Source: JACZWL01 sp046756445
GTDB taxonomy: Bacteria; Pseudomonadota; Gammaproteobacteria; Steroidobacterales; Woeseiaceae
DNA length: 59,348 nucleotides
NCBI GenBank assembly: GCA_046756445.1
Contig: JBHHWI010000004.1
Span: 1 to 59,348, forward strand
Direction of reading: 5' to 3'
Notes under the pieces: model-generated
Seen by the model: the letters and a program-made list of their open reading frames with translations, nothing else
Databases searched by the model: none
Told to the model about the DNA's origin: nothing
Shown here: one piece after another, positions 8,312 to 17,994 of the stretch
How the letters are laid out: each line of letters opens with the position of its first letter
How positions within the stretch are numbered: the stretch's first letter is position 1
Made by a program: the position numbers and the translations under genes

Positions 8312-11300
8312 CTAGCCCCGCGATACTTCCCGGAATCTCTGCAGCAGGGGAAAATACAGGGCTACCCGAACGGGTGTGCCCGCCAGACTCTCGTACAGTC
8401 GCGCGTATTTCTCGAGCTGCGCCCGGTAGCGCTCCTCTTCCTGGTCGAGAAAACTGTCCAGGTCTCCGCCCTCGTGTGCACTGGTCTTGTAGTCAATGAT
8501 CCAGTGCACGCCGTCGTCGTCAATCCGCACCCGGTCTATCAGAACAGACTCTACCCTGCCGTCCACGATCCCCGTAACGGGCAGCTCGGCCCTCCCCTCA
8601 CCGTACACGCACCACAGTCCCTTCGGATCGTTCAGGATGCCTCGTAAGGCCATGTCGACGCGATCACAGACTTCGCCGATTTCGGCCGACGGCACACCAA
8701 GCCTGTCGGACCAGCGCTCACTGATCGCCCGTAGCCGGGCCAGATTGTCGGACTCGAGCTCCAGGTCCCCGTCGGCGGCTTTTTGCAGCCACCGGTGGAC
8801 AAGCGTCCCTGCGTGACGGGCGCTGCTGCCGACCCAGTCGAATTCGATTTGCTGTTCCCGAGACCTGCCACTTGCGGCTGACGATTGAGGGTGTGCCGGA
8901 AGCTCAGGTGCGTCCGGCAATGTCCAGGGATCCGAGAACCGGCGCAATGTTGGTTCGACCAGCATTTCCCGGTCCTCGCCATCGATCGATCCGGATTCGG
9001 CCCTGAATCTGTCCTCGAAAGCCGAATGCACTGACGGCCAGATTCGATGCAGCAGACTGCCGGCGCGGGGGGGTCGAATACCATCGGCCGTGAACTCGAC
9101 GTGCCCGATCAAGTGCAGCGATCGCTTCGCTCTCGTGCAGGCAACGTACAGCAGCCGGTCCTGTTCATGGTTATTTTTTTCACGTTCGGAGAATTCAATG
9201 AACCGGTGCAATGGATCGCTTTCGAGAACTGACTTCGGACCGATCGGGCTGATGATCATGTTGCCGGCTTCATCGTCGCCCGGAACGTTCAGCCAGCTCA
9301 GGACGGACTTCCGGCTGATCGAGGGAATCCTGCCGAGCCCGTACAGGATTACATGGTCGAATTCCAGCCCTTTCGCCCTGTGCATTGTCAGGACCTGCAA
9401 CCGGCAGCCCTGGGCTGCGCTGTTCGACACACGCTCTTCGTCCAGGCGCGATTCGAGATCCGCGATGTCGGCCAGAGTGCCGGCAGATTCATACCTCTCC
9501 AGAACATCGAGGAATCGATAAATGTATTCGACTTCCTCTGCGCTGGTGAGTATTGCCGGCCCGCCCAGGGCAAACCAGGCTGCTTCCACCCGGTCTCTCA
9601 GTGACTGAGTCGCATTCGCGCTGAGGTGCGGTTTCATCGTTCGTACGAACTGGTTCACTCTTGACCGCGACCCGTCACCAAGCCGGGCAATCAGGTCTTC
9701 CCGCTGCAACAGGCCCCAGACAGTGCCGTGTGCATCGTCTTTGACGATGCCGTACATATCCTGCCACTTCAGACCGACCCAGGGGCCACGTAACAGGCCA
9801 AGCCAGGCAATCCGGTCACCGAAATGACACAGCGCTCTTGTCAGGGCCAGAATATCGATGATTTCCGGCAGGTCCGTCAGCTTGTCGATTTCCACGGCAT
9901 GGTATTCGATTCTTGCTCGTCGCAGCCCTGCGAGCAGCATCGGCAGGTGCGACCGGCTGCGCACGAGCACCGCGGTCGTTTCCTGTTCGGCGCCGTCCAG
10001 ACACTCCCGAACGACACCGACACCGGCATCCGCTTCGAGGAGAGGGCTGCTGCCGAAGACCGGGTGAATTTCGGTCCTGCCCTCGCCCGCGTGCTCGCCG
10101 ACAGCAACGGAATCTGCATAGGCAATAGCGCCGACCGAGATATCATCGCTTGCAGGCATCATCCGCGGAAACGTCTCGTTGAACCAGTGAACGAGGTTCT
10201 CGCCGGAACGGAAGTTTTGCCGGATCAGCAGGGCACGCAGCTCCACTCCGCCGATGCCCTGATTTCTCGCGACCAGAAATTGCCCTACCTCGGCATCGCG
10301 AAACCGGTAAATCGATTGCATCGGATCACCGACGCAGAATAGCGTTCTTCCATCACCTTGCCGCCACCCTTCGACGAGTTTTACCAGCATACGATACTGG
10401 GCAATGGAGGTATCCTGCATTTCATCGACCAGAAGATGATTGATCTGATAGTCGAGCAAGAGGGCCATTTCACCCGGATCGTCTGCTTTGCCGAGCGCCC
10501 TATCCGCAGCCAACGCCACCTCGATGTGGTCGGCAACACCGCGTTCGGCGAACAGGCGGCGCATTTCCGTGACCGCCAGCGGCAGGACATTGAACAATGC
10601 GAGCAGTACTTCCCATTGCTCGTCGCTGAAATTTTCCGGCGGCAACATCCGTACGCCGTTCAGCCCGTTTCGCAGCTCGTCCAGTTCGTACAAATCGGCG
10701 AGGAGTTCGAGAAACGCCTTTCTTTCACCGTCGTCTTGGGGCGGAAAGCCGTCGTTTATTGTTACAGTCCTGCGCCAGGTGCCCTTGCGTGTGAGGAGTA
10801 AACCGGCAATACCGTTCCACGACGCCAACGCTTCAGGTCTCGCCGCCGGGAACTCGTCACGGCCGGCCAGTACCGCCAGCGGGTGTTCGGCGTCTCGGTT
10901 CCGGGAGTTTTCCCCGGCATACGCTGCCAGACTTGCCAACCGCCCGGTCAGGCCCTCGGGAATCATGGCCCGGACTGCTTCCAATCGTTCCGTTATCAGA
11001 TCGCGCAGTCGTCGTTCAAGATTCTCGCGAACCACGCGGGCATCACCGCTGCTCAGCTCTCCGCTGCCGACTATCGGCAACCATTGGTCGCGCTTTTTGA
11101 GCATGCGCGCAACATGGTCGACATAGGCTCCGGTGTTGTTGTCCAGGTGTTTCAGGACTCGCTCGACTGCGCCTCCCTGCACGTCGGAACTCGCGAGCCA
11201 GTCCAAGGTTGCTTCTGCGGCCGCGCCGTATATCTCAGTCATTTCCGCATCGGAAAGTGTGACCGGCGCGCCGCCCAGCGCGGAACTGAATGGCAAGGAC

Positions 11301-11698
11301 CTCGCGATACCGGTATTCAGACCGTCCAAGGTCTGAATTCGCATGCGGTGCGGAAACTCGGTCAGACTCCAGCCGAGTTCGCGGTCACGATCGAGCACGG
11401 CCCTGGCAGCGTTGAAGGTGACCGTCTCATGTGCCTCTACGGGCGCCTCACCGCCTTCGGCATGCCGCAGAGCTGCAAGCGCGCGAAGCCGCATCTCCGC
11501 GGCTGCCTTGCGGGTAAACGTTATCGCGACGACCTCCTCCGGATTCTTGACGATCGCCAGCAGTCTCAGGTATCGCTGTATCAGCAACTCCGTTTTGCCG
11601 GAGCCTGCGGGCGCCTGGACAATGTATGACCGGGTGATGTCGAGGGCGTCGCGGCGGGCGCTTCGGTCCGAGGCTGTCAGGCGGCCATCGTCAACCAC
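8312..11698 (-). CDS. AddA-like UvrD-family helicase with C-terminal RecB-type nuclease
   Basis: This 1128-aa SF1A helicase has the Walker A motif APAGSGKT (29-36), motif Ia ITFTRKAA (59-66), a Walker B-type DEMQD in LLVDEMQDTS, the CVGDPMQSIYRFR motif III region, and TMHRAKGLEFDHVI plus YVACTRAKRSLHL in the second helicase core. The C-terminal domain has a PD-(D/E)XK nuclease signature (IDRVRIDDDG ... IIDYKTS). The family works in double-strand break resection like AddA or RecB. Its start overlaps the upstream addB-like gene by 8 bp, so the two form an obligate pair. Whether it loads RecA or recognises a Chi sequence cannot be seen. Confidence 0.88.
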   Translation of the reverse strand: MVDDGRLTASDRSARRDALDITRSYIVQAPAGSGKTELLIQRYLRLLAIVKNPEEVVAITFTRKAAAEMRLRALAALRHAEGGEAPVEAHETVTFNAARAVLDRDRELGWSLTEFPHRMRIQTLDGLNTGIARSLPFSSALGGAPVTLSDAEMTEIYGAAAEATLDWLASSDVQGGAVERVLKHLDNNTGAYVDHVARMLKKRDQWLPIVGSGELSSGDARVVRENLERRLRDLITERLEAVRAMIPEGLTGRLASLAAYAGENSRNRDAEHPLAVLAGRDEFPAARPEALASWNGIAGLLLTRKGTWRRTVTINDGFPPQDDGERKAFLELLADLYELDELRNGLNGVRMLPPENFSDEQWEVLLALFNVLPLAVTEMRRLFAERGVADHIEVALAADRALGKADDPGEMALLLDYQINHLLVDEMQDTSIAQYRMLVKLVEGWRQGDGRTLFCVGDPMQSIYRFRDAEVGQFLVARNQGIGGVELRALLIRQNFRSGENLVHWFNETFPRMMPASDDISVGAIAYADSVAVGEHAGEGRTEIHPVFGSSPLLEADAGVGVVRECLDGAEQETTAVLVRSRSHLPMLLAGLRRARIEYHAVEIDKLTDLPEIIDILALTRALCHFGDRIAWLGLLRGPWVGLKWQDMYGIVKDDAHGTVWGLLQREDLIARLGDGSRSRVNQFVRTMKPHLSANATQSLRDRVEAAWFALGGPAILTSAEEVEYIYRFLDVLERYESAGTLADIADLESRLDEERVSNSAAQGCRLQVLTMHRAKGLEFDHVILYGLGRIPSISRKSVLSWLNVPGDDEAGNMIISPIGPKSVLESDPLHRFIEFSEREKNNHEQDRLLYVACTRAKRSLHLIGHVEFTADGIRPPRAGSLLHRIWPSVHSAFEDRFRAESGSIDGEDREMLVEPTLRRFSDPWTLPDAPELPAHPQSSAASGRSREQQIEFDWVGSSARHAGTLVHRWLQKAADGDLELESDNLARLRAISERWSDRLGVPSAEIGEVCDRVDMALRGILNDPKGLWCVYGEGRAELPVTGIVDGRVESVLIDRVRIDDDGVHWIIDYKTSAHEGGDLDSFLDQEEERYRAQLEKYARLYESLAGTPVRVALYFPLLQRFREVSRG

Positions 11699-14285
11699 GT
11701 CTTCTTTCCTCGAAGCGGCACAATATATTCAGCGGTCTCGCGTCACTCGTTCCCAGATTGAGATTGATCCTCGAGTCCCCCGCCGCAATCTGTCTCATTG
11801 CCCGGGCCACCTTCTCTCGCCAGGCGGACAGTCGCTCCGGCCACTGCCCGGCGCGCCTGGAATCCCATTCCTCGCTGCCGCCCGCGCTGTCGTAGTCGAT
11901 GGAATGACCGCCAAGATTGATCAGTGCCAAAGCGCCGATGGTTTCATCGATTGCGCAGGCATAAACGGCGAGCTGCAGCTCCTTGATATCACCGGAGCGG
12001 TCCACCAGGTTTCTCTTGCGACCGGACTTGTAGTCCGCGATCAGCAGCGAATCGTCGCAGAGACGATCGATGCGATCGGGCCGGATCCTCAGTTGCAGCC
12101 CGAATCGCCGGTATTCGAGATCGCGCTCGACACTTTCCACCTGAAACGTCGACCGTCGCGCCTCCCCGGCAATGAACTCATACAGAAGGGCGCACAGCCG
12201 CTCTTGCTCGAGCTCGAGTATTCGGCGCAGGACTCCGTCAGCATGCAAGAGCAGTTCATGCAGCGCCGAATCGATGGCTTGCCTGATGCGTCTCCGCGGG
12301 TCGCTACTGATCCACTGACGGACTTCGGCCTGAGACGGCTTGTCCGCGTACAGCGCGTGCAAGGCCGCGTGGAGCAGGCTGCCGCGCATTTTCGGCGACA
12401 GGCCGGCGGCGGCGCGATCGATTTCAGTCACGCGAAGCCGGCCGAACGCGAACGCCGAGAAGGGATTTGTCACCTGCCGCTGCACGGTATAGGCGCCGCC
12501 GGCAAGCGTCTCGTCTTTTTGGACCGGTGGTGCGCTGTCGGCCTCGGCACACCCGAATCCCCGGACCGCAACCAGCCTGGCGGCATGCCAGCCCGGATCC
12601 GCCGCCACGCCCACGTTCGACCCGCTGAATCCTGCGATCAGCGGACTGGCTGTGTTTTCGGAATCCTCGATCGATCTCGCCCAGCTAAGCCGTACATGCT
12701 CAGCGCTGTGCACCAGTCGGTTCAGGACGCGACGCGAGTATTCCAGCGTGTCGTCCGGCGCCGCATCCGGCATCGAGTGCCGTCTCTGCAGCCGCCGGGA
12801 GACCAGCGCCAGCGGATGTGCCATCGGCGGCCAGGAATGTGCATCGAGGCCGGCGACCCACAGACGATCGAATCGCATGCCGGCAGCTTCGAGGGGACCC
12901 AGTAATTGCACGATCGCGGACTCGCTCTCGGGCTGAAAAAGACTGTCATTTGCCAGCCCTTCGAGGCGTCGGCTCGCCTCCGTGAACGTCATCTTCGGCC
13001 TTACGATCTCCAGTCCGGCAAGGTCGTTGAGCAGCTCCCGCCAGCGGTTGACGAGTTGAAATTCGTCGGAGGCGAGCGTGCCGGCGCCGGGCCACCCGAG
13101 CGTGCGCATCAGCTCATCGATTGTCTCCGCCCAGGCGACCGGGCTCGCCTGCCTCGGCATCTCCGAGCGGATCCTTGCAAGCCGCTCAATGCACTCGACC
13201 CATTCGATCGCATCCGCTTCGCCGGAGCGTTGTCTGAAAAGGCGCACAATGGCGCCCGGCGACCATGACCGGTCCGGCAGCCCACGCAAGCCGAGCTCCA
13301 GCCCGGATCTCCCGGCCCGGCAATCGCCGGCGATGAAGGTCGATCTCAGTAGTGGGCTGATTTCTCTGAAAGACAGGCCTCGATGCAGCCACCGCAACGC
13401 CAGGAGGGCCACGGCAATTGCCGGGTACACCGCCAGCCGCCGCCCGTAGGACGTATTGACCGCATTGCGAAGCGCAGCGCTACCATATTGCCAGCCCGGC
13501 GCGATACCTTCCCTGACATATCTTTCAGCCGCCGCGGCCTGCTGATGCAGGGCGAGATAGACGATGCCGATCTTTGCCGATGGGTTTTCGGCTAACTCAC
13601 GCCGTGCCCAGGCACCGGCGGCACGGAGTTCCGCCTGCGTATCGTCGAATGACGAAACGTCCGCTTGCTCGCGGCGCTCATCCATTCCTGCTGCCGATAC
13701 CGTACAACCACAATTCGCCAGGACCGAGAACAGGTGTTTCGTTGTCGGGACAAGGCGATCGAATCCCGCGTAGGTGACCGACTCCGGCGCCGGGATCGCC
13801 GAATTCACAATGAGCTCCGCGACGACGCCCGCGACTTGCGCGCTGTCGATCCAATTCCTGTCCTCAAGAATCCCGCGATATTCGCGGGCAGCCGATGCGA
13901 AGAGTCTTTCGTCGTCGCTGCGCGCCCAGCGTGTCACTTCCTCAAACGGCACTCTCCAGTCCTGAAGTCGTTGCCAGGATTGCCTGGCCTGCCGCGCGAA
14001 ACTGGCTGCATTCAGCAGCTGATCGCCCGACTCCGCGGCAAGACAGTGCTCCCAGAGAATGCTGCTGGCGGTGTCGCTCAGGACAATTGGTAATGCGCTG
14101 GGGACGGCGTGGGCCGTCCGGGTCAGCCAGTCGTCCAGAAAGAGGATGTCGGGTGAAAGCCATGCCTGTCGGCCGGCAGCCAGCTTTTGATTGTCGTACT
14201 CCGATTTCAGTACGCGCGCAAGCCGTCGGCTCGCGGTAATGACAGTGCTGCGGTTGTCGACGGCGTCAGATAACCACTGATACAT
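11691..14285 (-). CDS. AddB-like PD-(D/E)XK nuclease / inactive-helicase partner
   Basis: This 864-aa protein matches the proteobacterial family named 'probable DNA repair protein' that sits next to AddA-like helicases. The N-terminus has a degenerate motif I (VITASRRLARVLK) without GKT, as expected for an AddB-like non-motor subunit. Near the C-terminus RIRPDRIDRL and LIADYKSGRK form the RecB-family nuclease core. A CxxC...C arrangement for the AddB iron-sulfur staple is not evident. It is upstream of and overlaps the helicase gene by 8 bp. Together the pair gives two nuclease domains and one motor, as in AddAB. Confidence 0.8.
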   Translation of the reverse strand: MYQWLSDAVDNRSTVITASRRLARVLKSEYDNQKLAAGRQAWLSPDILFLDDWLTRTAHAVPSALPIVLSDTASSILWEHCLAAESGDQLLNAASFARQARQSWQRLQDWRVPFEEVTRWARSDDERLFASAAREYRGILEDRNWIDSAQVAGVVAELIVNSAIPAPESVTYAGFDRLVPTTKHLFSVLANCGCTVSAAGMDERREQADVSSFDDTQAELRAAGAWARRELAENPSAKIGIVYLALHQQAAAAERYVREGIAPGWQYGSAALRNAVNTSYGRRLAVYPAIAVALLALRWLHRGLSFREISPLLRSTFIAGDCRAGRSGLELGLRGLPDRSWSPGAIVRLFRQRSGEADAIEWVECIERLARIRSEMPRQASPVAWAETIDELMRTLGWPGAGTLASDEFQLVNRWRELLNDLAGLEIVRPKMTFTEASRRLEGLANDSLFQPESESAIVQLLGPLEAAGMRFDRLWVAGLDAHSWPPMAHPLALVSRRLQRRHSMPDAAPDDTLEYSRRVLNRLVHSAEHVRLSWARSIEDSENTASPLIAGFSGSNVGVAADPGWHAARLVAVRGFGCAEADSAPPVQKDETLAGGAYTVQRQVTNPFSAFAFGRLRVTEIDRAAAGLSPKMRGSLLHAALHALYADKPSQAEVRQWISSDPRRRIRQAIDSALHELLLHADGVLRRILELEQERLCALLYEFIAGEARRSTFQVESVERDLEYRRFGLQLRIRPDRIDRLCDDSLLIADYKSGRKRNLVDRSGDIKELQLAVYACAIDETIGALALINLGGHSIDYDSAGGSEEWDSRRAGQWPERLSAWREKVARAMRQIAAGDSRINLNLGTSDARPLNILCRFEERRRG

Positions 14286-14358
14286 CTAGGCGTGCCGACC
14301 GGGCAATGTGTCAGTCCTGAAAAACACCTCCCAAGTCTGTGTCAGGATCGCCCGACAA

Positions 14359-15579
14359 TCAAATAGCTCCTGCATCATGCAAGTTCATGATCTCGTCGTC
14401 GGAACGGCCGAGAACATCTTTCAGAACCTGCGCCGTGTGCTGTCCGAGCATGGGCGGCGCCAGCCTGTATTCGACCGGCGTGCCGGAAAACCGCACCGGG
14501 TTGGCAACGGTCGACACCTCGCCGGCCCGCGCATGTTTCAGTTTCCTGACGATGTCCCGCTCTGCTACGACCGGATCCGAAAAGACATCCTCGAGATCGT
14601 TGATCGGCCCGGCCGGAATATGCCGTGACCCGAACCGGTCCAGCCAGTAATCGCTCGATTCCGTCTCCATCCGTTCCGCGATAATGTCGATCAGTTGGTC
14701 GCGATTCTCGATGCGCGCCGGATTAGTCTCAAACCTGGCGTCCGCAGAAACCTCCGCGCAACCGAGCAACTCGCAGCAGTCGGCAAATTGTCTGTCGTTG
14801 CCGACTGCCAGCATCAGGAACCCATCCGCGGTCCGGAACGCCTGATATGGCACGATGTTGGGATGCGCGGTGCCGAGACGACCCGGCGGCTCGCCGGTCA
14901 CGAGATAGTTCATGCCCTGATTGGCAAGCCAGGCCACCTGACTGTCGAACAGCGGCACGTCGATCTGCTGGCCGCGCCCGCTCTTTTGTCTGGCCCTCAG
15001 CGCTGCAAGCACTGCTGTCGTCGCGTACATCCCGGCCATGATGTCCGCGATGGCGACCCCGACTTTTGCCGGCCGACCGCCGTCGGCATCGCGTTCGCCC
15101 GTGATGCTCATCAGCCCGCCCGCCGCCTGGATCATCGCGTCATAGCCCGGCTCGCCGGACTTCGCTCCGGACTGTCCGTATGCCGAAATCGAGCAGTAGA
15201 TGAGCCGCGGATTCATTGCGCAGAGCGTCTCGGCATCGAGGCCGTACCGCTCTAGCGATCCGACTCTGTAATTCTCGAGCAGGATGTCGCTCTTTTCGAC
15301 GAGCTCTCGGATGATTTCCTGGCCCAGCGGATGCGCGAGATTGACCGTTACCGAGCGTTTGTTGCGATTGGCCGACTGAAAGTACGCCGCTTCCCCGGTA
15401 TCGTTTCCCTCGGAATCCCGCAACCAGGGCGGGCCCCAGTGTCGCGTATCGTCGCCGACTGCGGGGCGCTCGATCTTGATGACGTCGGCGCCGTAATCGG
15501 CCAGCAGCTGCCCTGCCCAGGGGCCGGCAAGGACGCGGCTCATGTCAACGACTGTCAGTCCGTGCAGGGCTCCGTGCAT
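14359..15579 (-). CDS. CaiB/BaiF family CoA-transferase
   Basis: This 406-aa class III CoA-transferase has the N-terminal signature LTVVDMSRVLAGPWAGQ and ADYGADVIKIERP, and the likely catalytic Asp in SGEPGYDAMIQAAGG, as in formyl-CoA transferase. The substrate cannot be told from sequence: formate/oxalate, carnitine, succinyl-dicarboxylate and bile-acid transferases share the fold. No obvious pathway partner is adjacent. Confidence 0.88.
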   Translation of the reverse strand: MHGALHGLTVVDMSRVLAGPWAGQLLADYGADVIKIERPAVGDDTRHWGPPWLRDSEGNDTGEAAYFQSANRNKRSVTVNLAHPLGQEIIRELVEKSDILLENYRVGSLERYGLDAETLCAMNPRLIYCSISAYGQSGAKSGEPGYDAMIQAAGGLMSITGERDADGGRPAKVGVAIADIMAGMYATTAVLAALRARQKSGRGQQIDVPLFDSQVAWLANQGMNYLVTGEPPGRLGTAHPNIVPYQAFRTADGFLMLAVGNDRQFADCCELLGCAEVSADARFETNPARIENRDQLIDIIAERMETESSDYWLDRFGSRHIPAGPINDLEDVFSDPVVAERDIVRKLKHARAGEVSTVANPVRFSGTPVEYRLAPPMLGQHTAQVLKDVLGRSDDEIMNLHDAGAI

Positions 15580-15607
15580 GGCGGGACTCTACATGGGATA
15601 CCGGCCA

Positions 15608-15640
15608 ATAAAAACCCGGCCAACCTTTCGGTTGGCCGGG
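15608..15640 (-). terminator. Intrinsic terminator after the DUF6491-like gene
   Basis: On the minus strand CCCGGCCAAC (15640-15631 read in reverse complement) pairs perfectly over 10 bp with GTTGGCCGGG around a 6-nt loop, and is followed by TTTTTAT. It lies about 60 bp after the stop of the small exported protein gene and upstream of the CoA-transferase gene, so it separates the two units. Confidence 0.85.
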
Positions 15641-15701
15641 CGGGTCCGCACGGAGATTGCGGATTGCGCGACCGAATCGACCGAACGATCGTCGAATCGA
15701 C

Positions 15702-16181
15702 TCAGTCTAGCTCCTCGACCTCGGCACCCTCGACAGGCTCGGGTTCCGGGGTCTGTTGTTCGGCCGGTTCCTTCTTGCCGAACCGAACGAGTAACCACTC
15801 TGCTTCGTCCTTGCTTACGCGCCGGATCGAAGCGATCCTCGCCCTGTCCCGGCGAGTGGAGCCGAAAACGAGCTCGTCGCCACCGTATGGACAAAGCTGG
15901 TCGTCCCTGGACACGGTCCCGATCTGGAACGTGGACCTCAGTCCCCAGGGCGGTGTCGCCAGCCGCACAAAGTAGGGCCGCTTGCCGGAGGACCAGATCA
16001 GGAGGTTCCTGTCATCCAGGACGGTATAGTCTCGGATAGTCCGGATCCAGATGCAATCCGAGCCCCGGTAGTCGAGGTCGAATTCGCGGTCCACGTCCTG
16101 CGCCCGGGCCGGGATCATAGACGATAAAACACCTAAAGTAAGGATAATAACTAGTTGTTTTAAAAGTATTTTTTTGTCCAT
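15702..16181 (-). CDS. Small exported DUF6491-like protein
   Basis: This is a 159-aa protein from ATG 16181. A TTG five codons upstream is possible, but neither has a strong SD. A signal peptide is visible (MDKKILLKQL, hydrophobic core VIILTLGVLSSMI, cleavage after ARA). The mature part has CIWIRTIRDYTVLDDRNLLIW and a second Cys in QLCPYGGDELVF, the layout of the DUF6491 family, suggesting a disulfide. The acidic, Pro/Glu-rich tail (EPAEQQTPEPEPVEG) looks disordered. Function is unknown. The 5' region is strikingly AT-rich compared with its neighbours. Confidence 0.7.
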   Translation of the reverse strand: MDKKILLKQLVIILTLGVLSSMIPARAQDVDREFDLDYRGSDCIWIRTIRDYTVLDDRNLLIWSSGKRPYFVRLATPPWGLRSTFQIGTVSRDDQLCPYGGDELVFGSTRRDRARIASIRRVSKDEAEWLLVRFGKKEPAEQQTPEPEPVEGAEVEELD

Positions 16182-16280
16182 TATTTTATCAGACAATGTG
16201 CCCGGTCGGCCCCTGTCGATGGTCCTCGTCTCCCGGATTGGACCGGGTATTTTCGCATTAAGTTCATCGCATGTCCGCAG

Positions 16281-17141
16281 TCATTCACGCCGATCCGGGC
16301 CGGCCGCGACCGGTCGATCCGGGTCCCTGATCCATTCGCTCCAGGAGCCGACGTAGAGGCGCGGCGCAGGAACGCCCGCCAGGCGCGCCGACAGGGCCAG
16401 GTGGCAGGCGGTAACGCCGGACCCGCACATGCCGACCCAGCTCGCCTGGTCTGCCAGCACCTTGCCCCAGCCGGCTGTCAGTTCATCCGGGCCCTTCCAG
16501 GCACCATCAGGCTGCAGGCTCTCCGAAAACGGGTGATTGACGGCGCCGGGAATGTGGCCGGCACGCCGATCGATCGGTTCCCTTTGCCCCGCGTAACGGT
16601 CGCTGTCACGGGCATCGACGATCACCGGTGCCATTCCGGTTTCCAGCAGCGAGACGAGTTCGTCAGTGGAAATGACGAGTGCTGTGTCAGGGTGCGGGGC
16701 GAAATCCGTCCGGGCGACTCTGTCGACGCTATCGGACACCGGATAACCGGCCGCACGCCAGGCCCTGTAGCCGCCGTCCAGTACCGCGACTCGTTCATGG
16801 CCGACCCAATTCAGCATCCACCACAGGCGGGCAGCTATCGCGCCGCCTGCATGATCATAGACGACGACCTGTGAGTCGTTGCCGATGCCCCAGCCGCTCA
16901 GCGTATCCGCAAATGCGGCGGGCGACGGCAGCGGATGCCGGCCGCTGGACTCGGTCACGCGCCCGGCAAGATCTTTGTCGAGGTCGGCGTACCGGGCTCC
17001 CGGAATGTGGTTCTGTCTGTACTCGACCAGACCCCTGGGCGGCTGCATGAGATCGAAACGACAATCGACGACCCGCCAGGCAGGCTCGTCGAGATGCCGC
17101 CGCAGTTCGCCGGTACTGATCAAAGTCGAATAGTCGGGCAT
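16281..17141 (-). CDS. 3-mercaptopyruvate/thiosulfate sulfurtransferase (two-rhodanese)
   Basis: This protein starts at ATG 17141 (286 aa), chosen because AAGG lies 5 nt upstream and the two-rhodanese domain begins there; a longer in-frame reading to 17207 has no family match. The first inactive rhodanese domain contains WRVVDCRFDL and HIPGARYADLD. The second carries the active-site loop CGSGVTAC, the form typical of mercaptopyruvate sulfurtransferases. It transfers sulfane sulfur to thiol acceptors. It is divergent from etfBA. Confidence 0.88.
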   Translation of the reverse strand: MPDYSTLISTGELRRHLDEPAWRVVDCRFDLMQPPRGLVEYRQNHIPGARYADLDKDLAGRVTESSGRHPLPSPAAFADTLSGWGIGNDSQVVVYDHAGGAIAARLWWMLNWVGHERVAVLDGGYRAWRAAGYPVSDSVDRVARTDFAPHPDTALVISTDELVSLLETGMAPVIVDARDSDRYAGQREPIDRRAGHIPGAVNHPFSESLQPDGAWKGPDELTAGWGKVLADQASWVGMCGSGVTACHLALSARLAGVPAPRLYVGSWSEWIRDPDRPVAAGPDRRE

Positions 17142-17148
17142 GGCAACC

Positions 17149-17177
17149 TTGTACAGTGGATTGTCCTCGGAGACAAT
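17149..17177 (+). promoter_or_regulatory. Candidate etfBA promoter
   Basis: TTGTAC (17149-17154) and GACAAT (17172-17177) are separated by 17 bp in the divergent gap, 67 bp before the etfB start. Both boxes are imperfect (four to five matches), so this is a weak call. Confidence 0.3.
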
Positions 17178-17244
17178 ATGCCGCCCGCGGCCGGCGGCCG
17201 GCGGCAACCAGTTCGAATTTCCTTTGTAACCAGGAGAACGATTC

Positions 17245-17994
17245 GTGGAACGGATACTTGTTGGCCTGAAGCGTGTCGTGGATTACAACGTGCGTGTCCG
17301 CGTCAAAACCGACGGCTCCGGCGTCGACATCGACGGTGTCAAGATGAGCATCAATCCGTTCGACGAAATTGCACTCGAGGAATCGCTGCGGATCAGGGAA
17401 CGTGGCGAAACGAACGAGGTCGTGGTCGTCTCGATCGGCGGCGACGAGTGCCAGCAACAACTGCGGACCGGGCTTGCAATGGGCGCCGACAGGGCCATTC
17501 TCGTCGAGACCGACCGGTCCGCGGACCCGCTGACCGGGGCAAAGATCTTTCTTGAACTGATCGACCGCGAATCGCCGGGGCTTGTCGTGCTCGGCAAGCA
17601 AGCTATCGACGACGACAACAATCAAACGGGCCAGATGCTGGCTGCCCTGTGGGGGCGTCCGCAGGCGACTTTCGCATCGAAAATCGAATTGAATGATTCA
17701 ACGGCCAGGGTCACACGTGAAGTGGACGTCGGACTCGAGACAATCGACATCGACCTGCCGGCTGTCGTGACATGCGATCTTCGCCTGAACGAGCCGCGTT
17801 ACGTGAAGTTGCCGGACATCATGAAGGCGAAACAGAAACCGCTCGACCGGATCAGCATGGCGGATCTCGGTGTCGATGTCGCGGCATCGATTACCGAGGT
17901 GGCATTCGAGCCACCGGAGCAACGTCAGAAGGGCATCATTGTCGAAGACGTCGCCGGACTGGTTGCCGCGCTGAAAGACAAGGGACTGGTGTAA
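17245..17994 (+). CDS. etfB: Electron transfer flavoprotein subunit beta
   Basis: This 249-aa subunit binds AMP and, with EtfA, shuttles electrons from acyl-CoA dehydrogenases to ETF-ubiquinone oxidoreductase. GTG start 17245 follows AGGAG by 8 nt. Visible signatures are KRVVDYNVRVRV at the start, INPFDEIALEE (about residues 36-46), and the AMP-binding GKQAIDDDNNQTGQM region, followed by the EtfB C-terminal anchor arm. It shares one base with etfA (TAATG). An acyl-CoA dehydrogenase gene lies 8 kb away in the window. Confidence 0.95.
   Translation: MERILVGLKRVVDYNVRVRVKTDGSGVDIDGVKMSINPFDEIALEESLRIRERGETNEVVVVSIGGDECQQQLRTGLAMGADRAILVETDRSADPLTGAKIFLELIDRESPGLVVLGKQAIDDDNNQTGQMLAALWGRPQATFASKIELNDSTARVTREVDVGLETIDIDLPAVVTCDLRLNEPRYVKLPDIMKAKQKPLDRISMADLGVDVAASITEVAFEPPEQRQKGIIVEDVAGLVAALKDKGLV

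Noticed and set aside
11343..12905. 520-codon open frame on the plus strand across the AddA/AddB-like genes
   Set aside because: Antisense to clear helicase and nuclease motifs; no recognisable domain or ribosome binding site.
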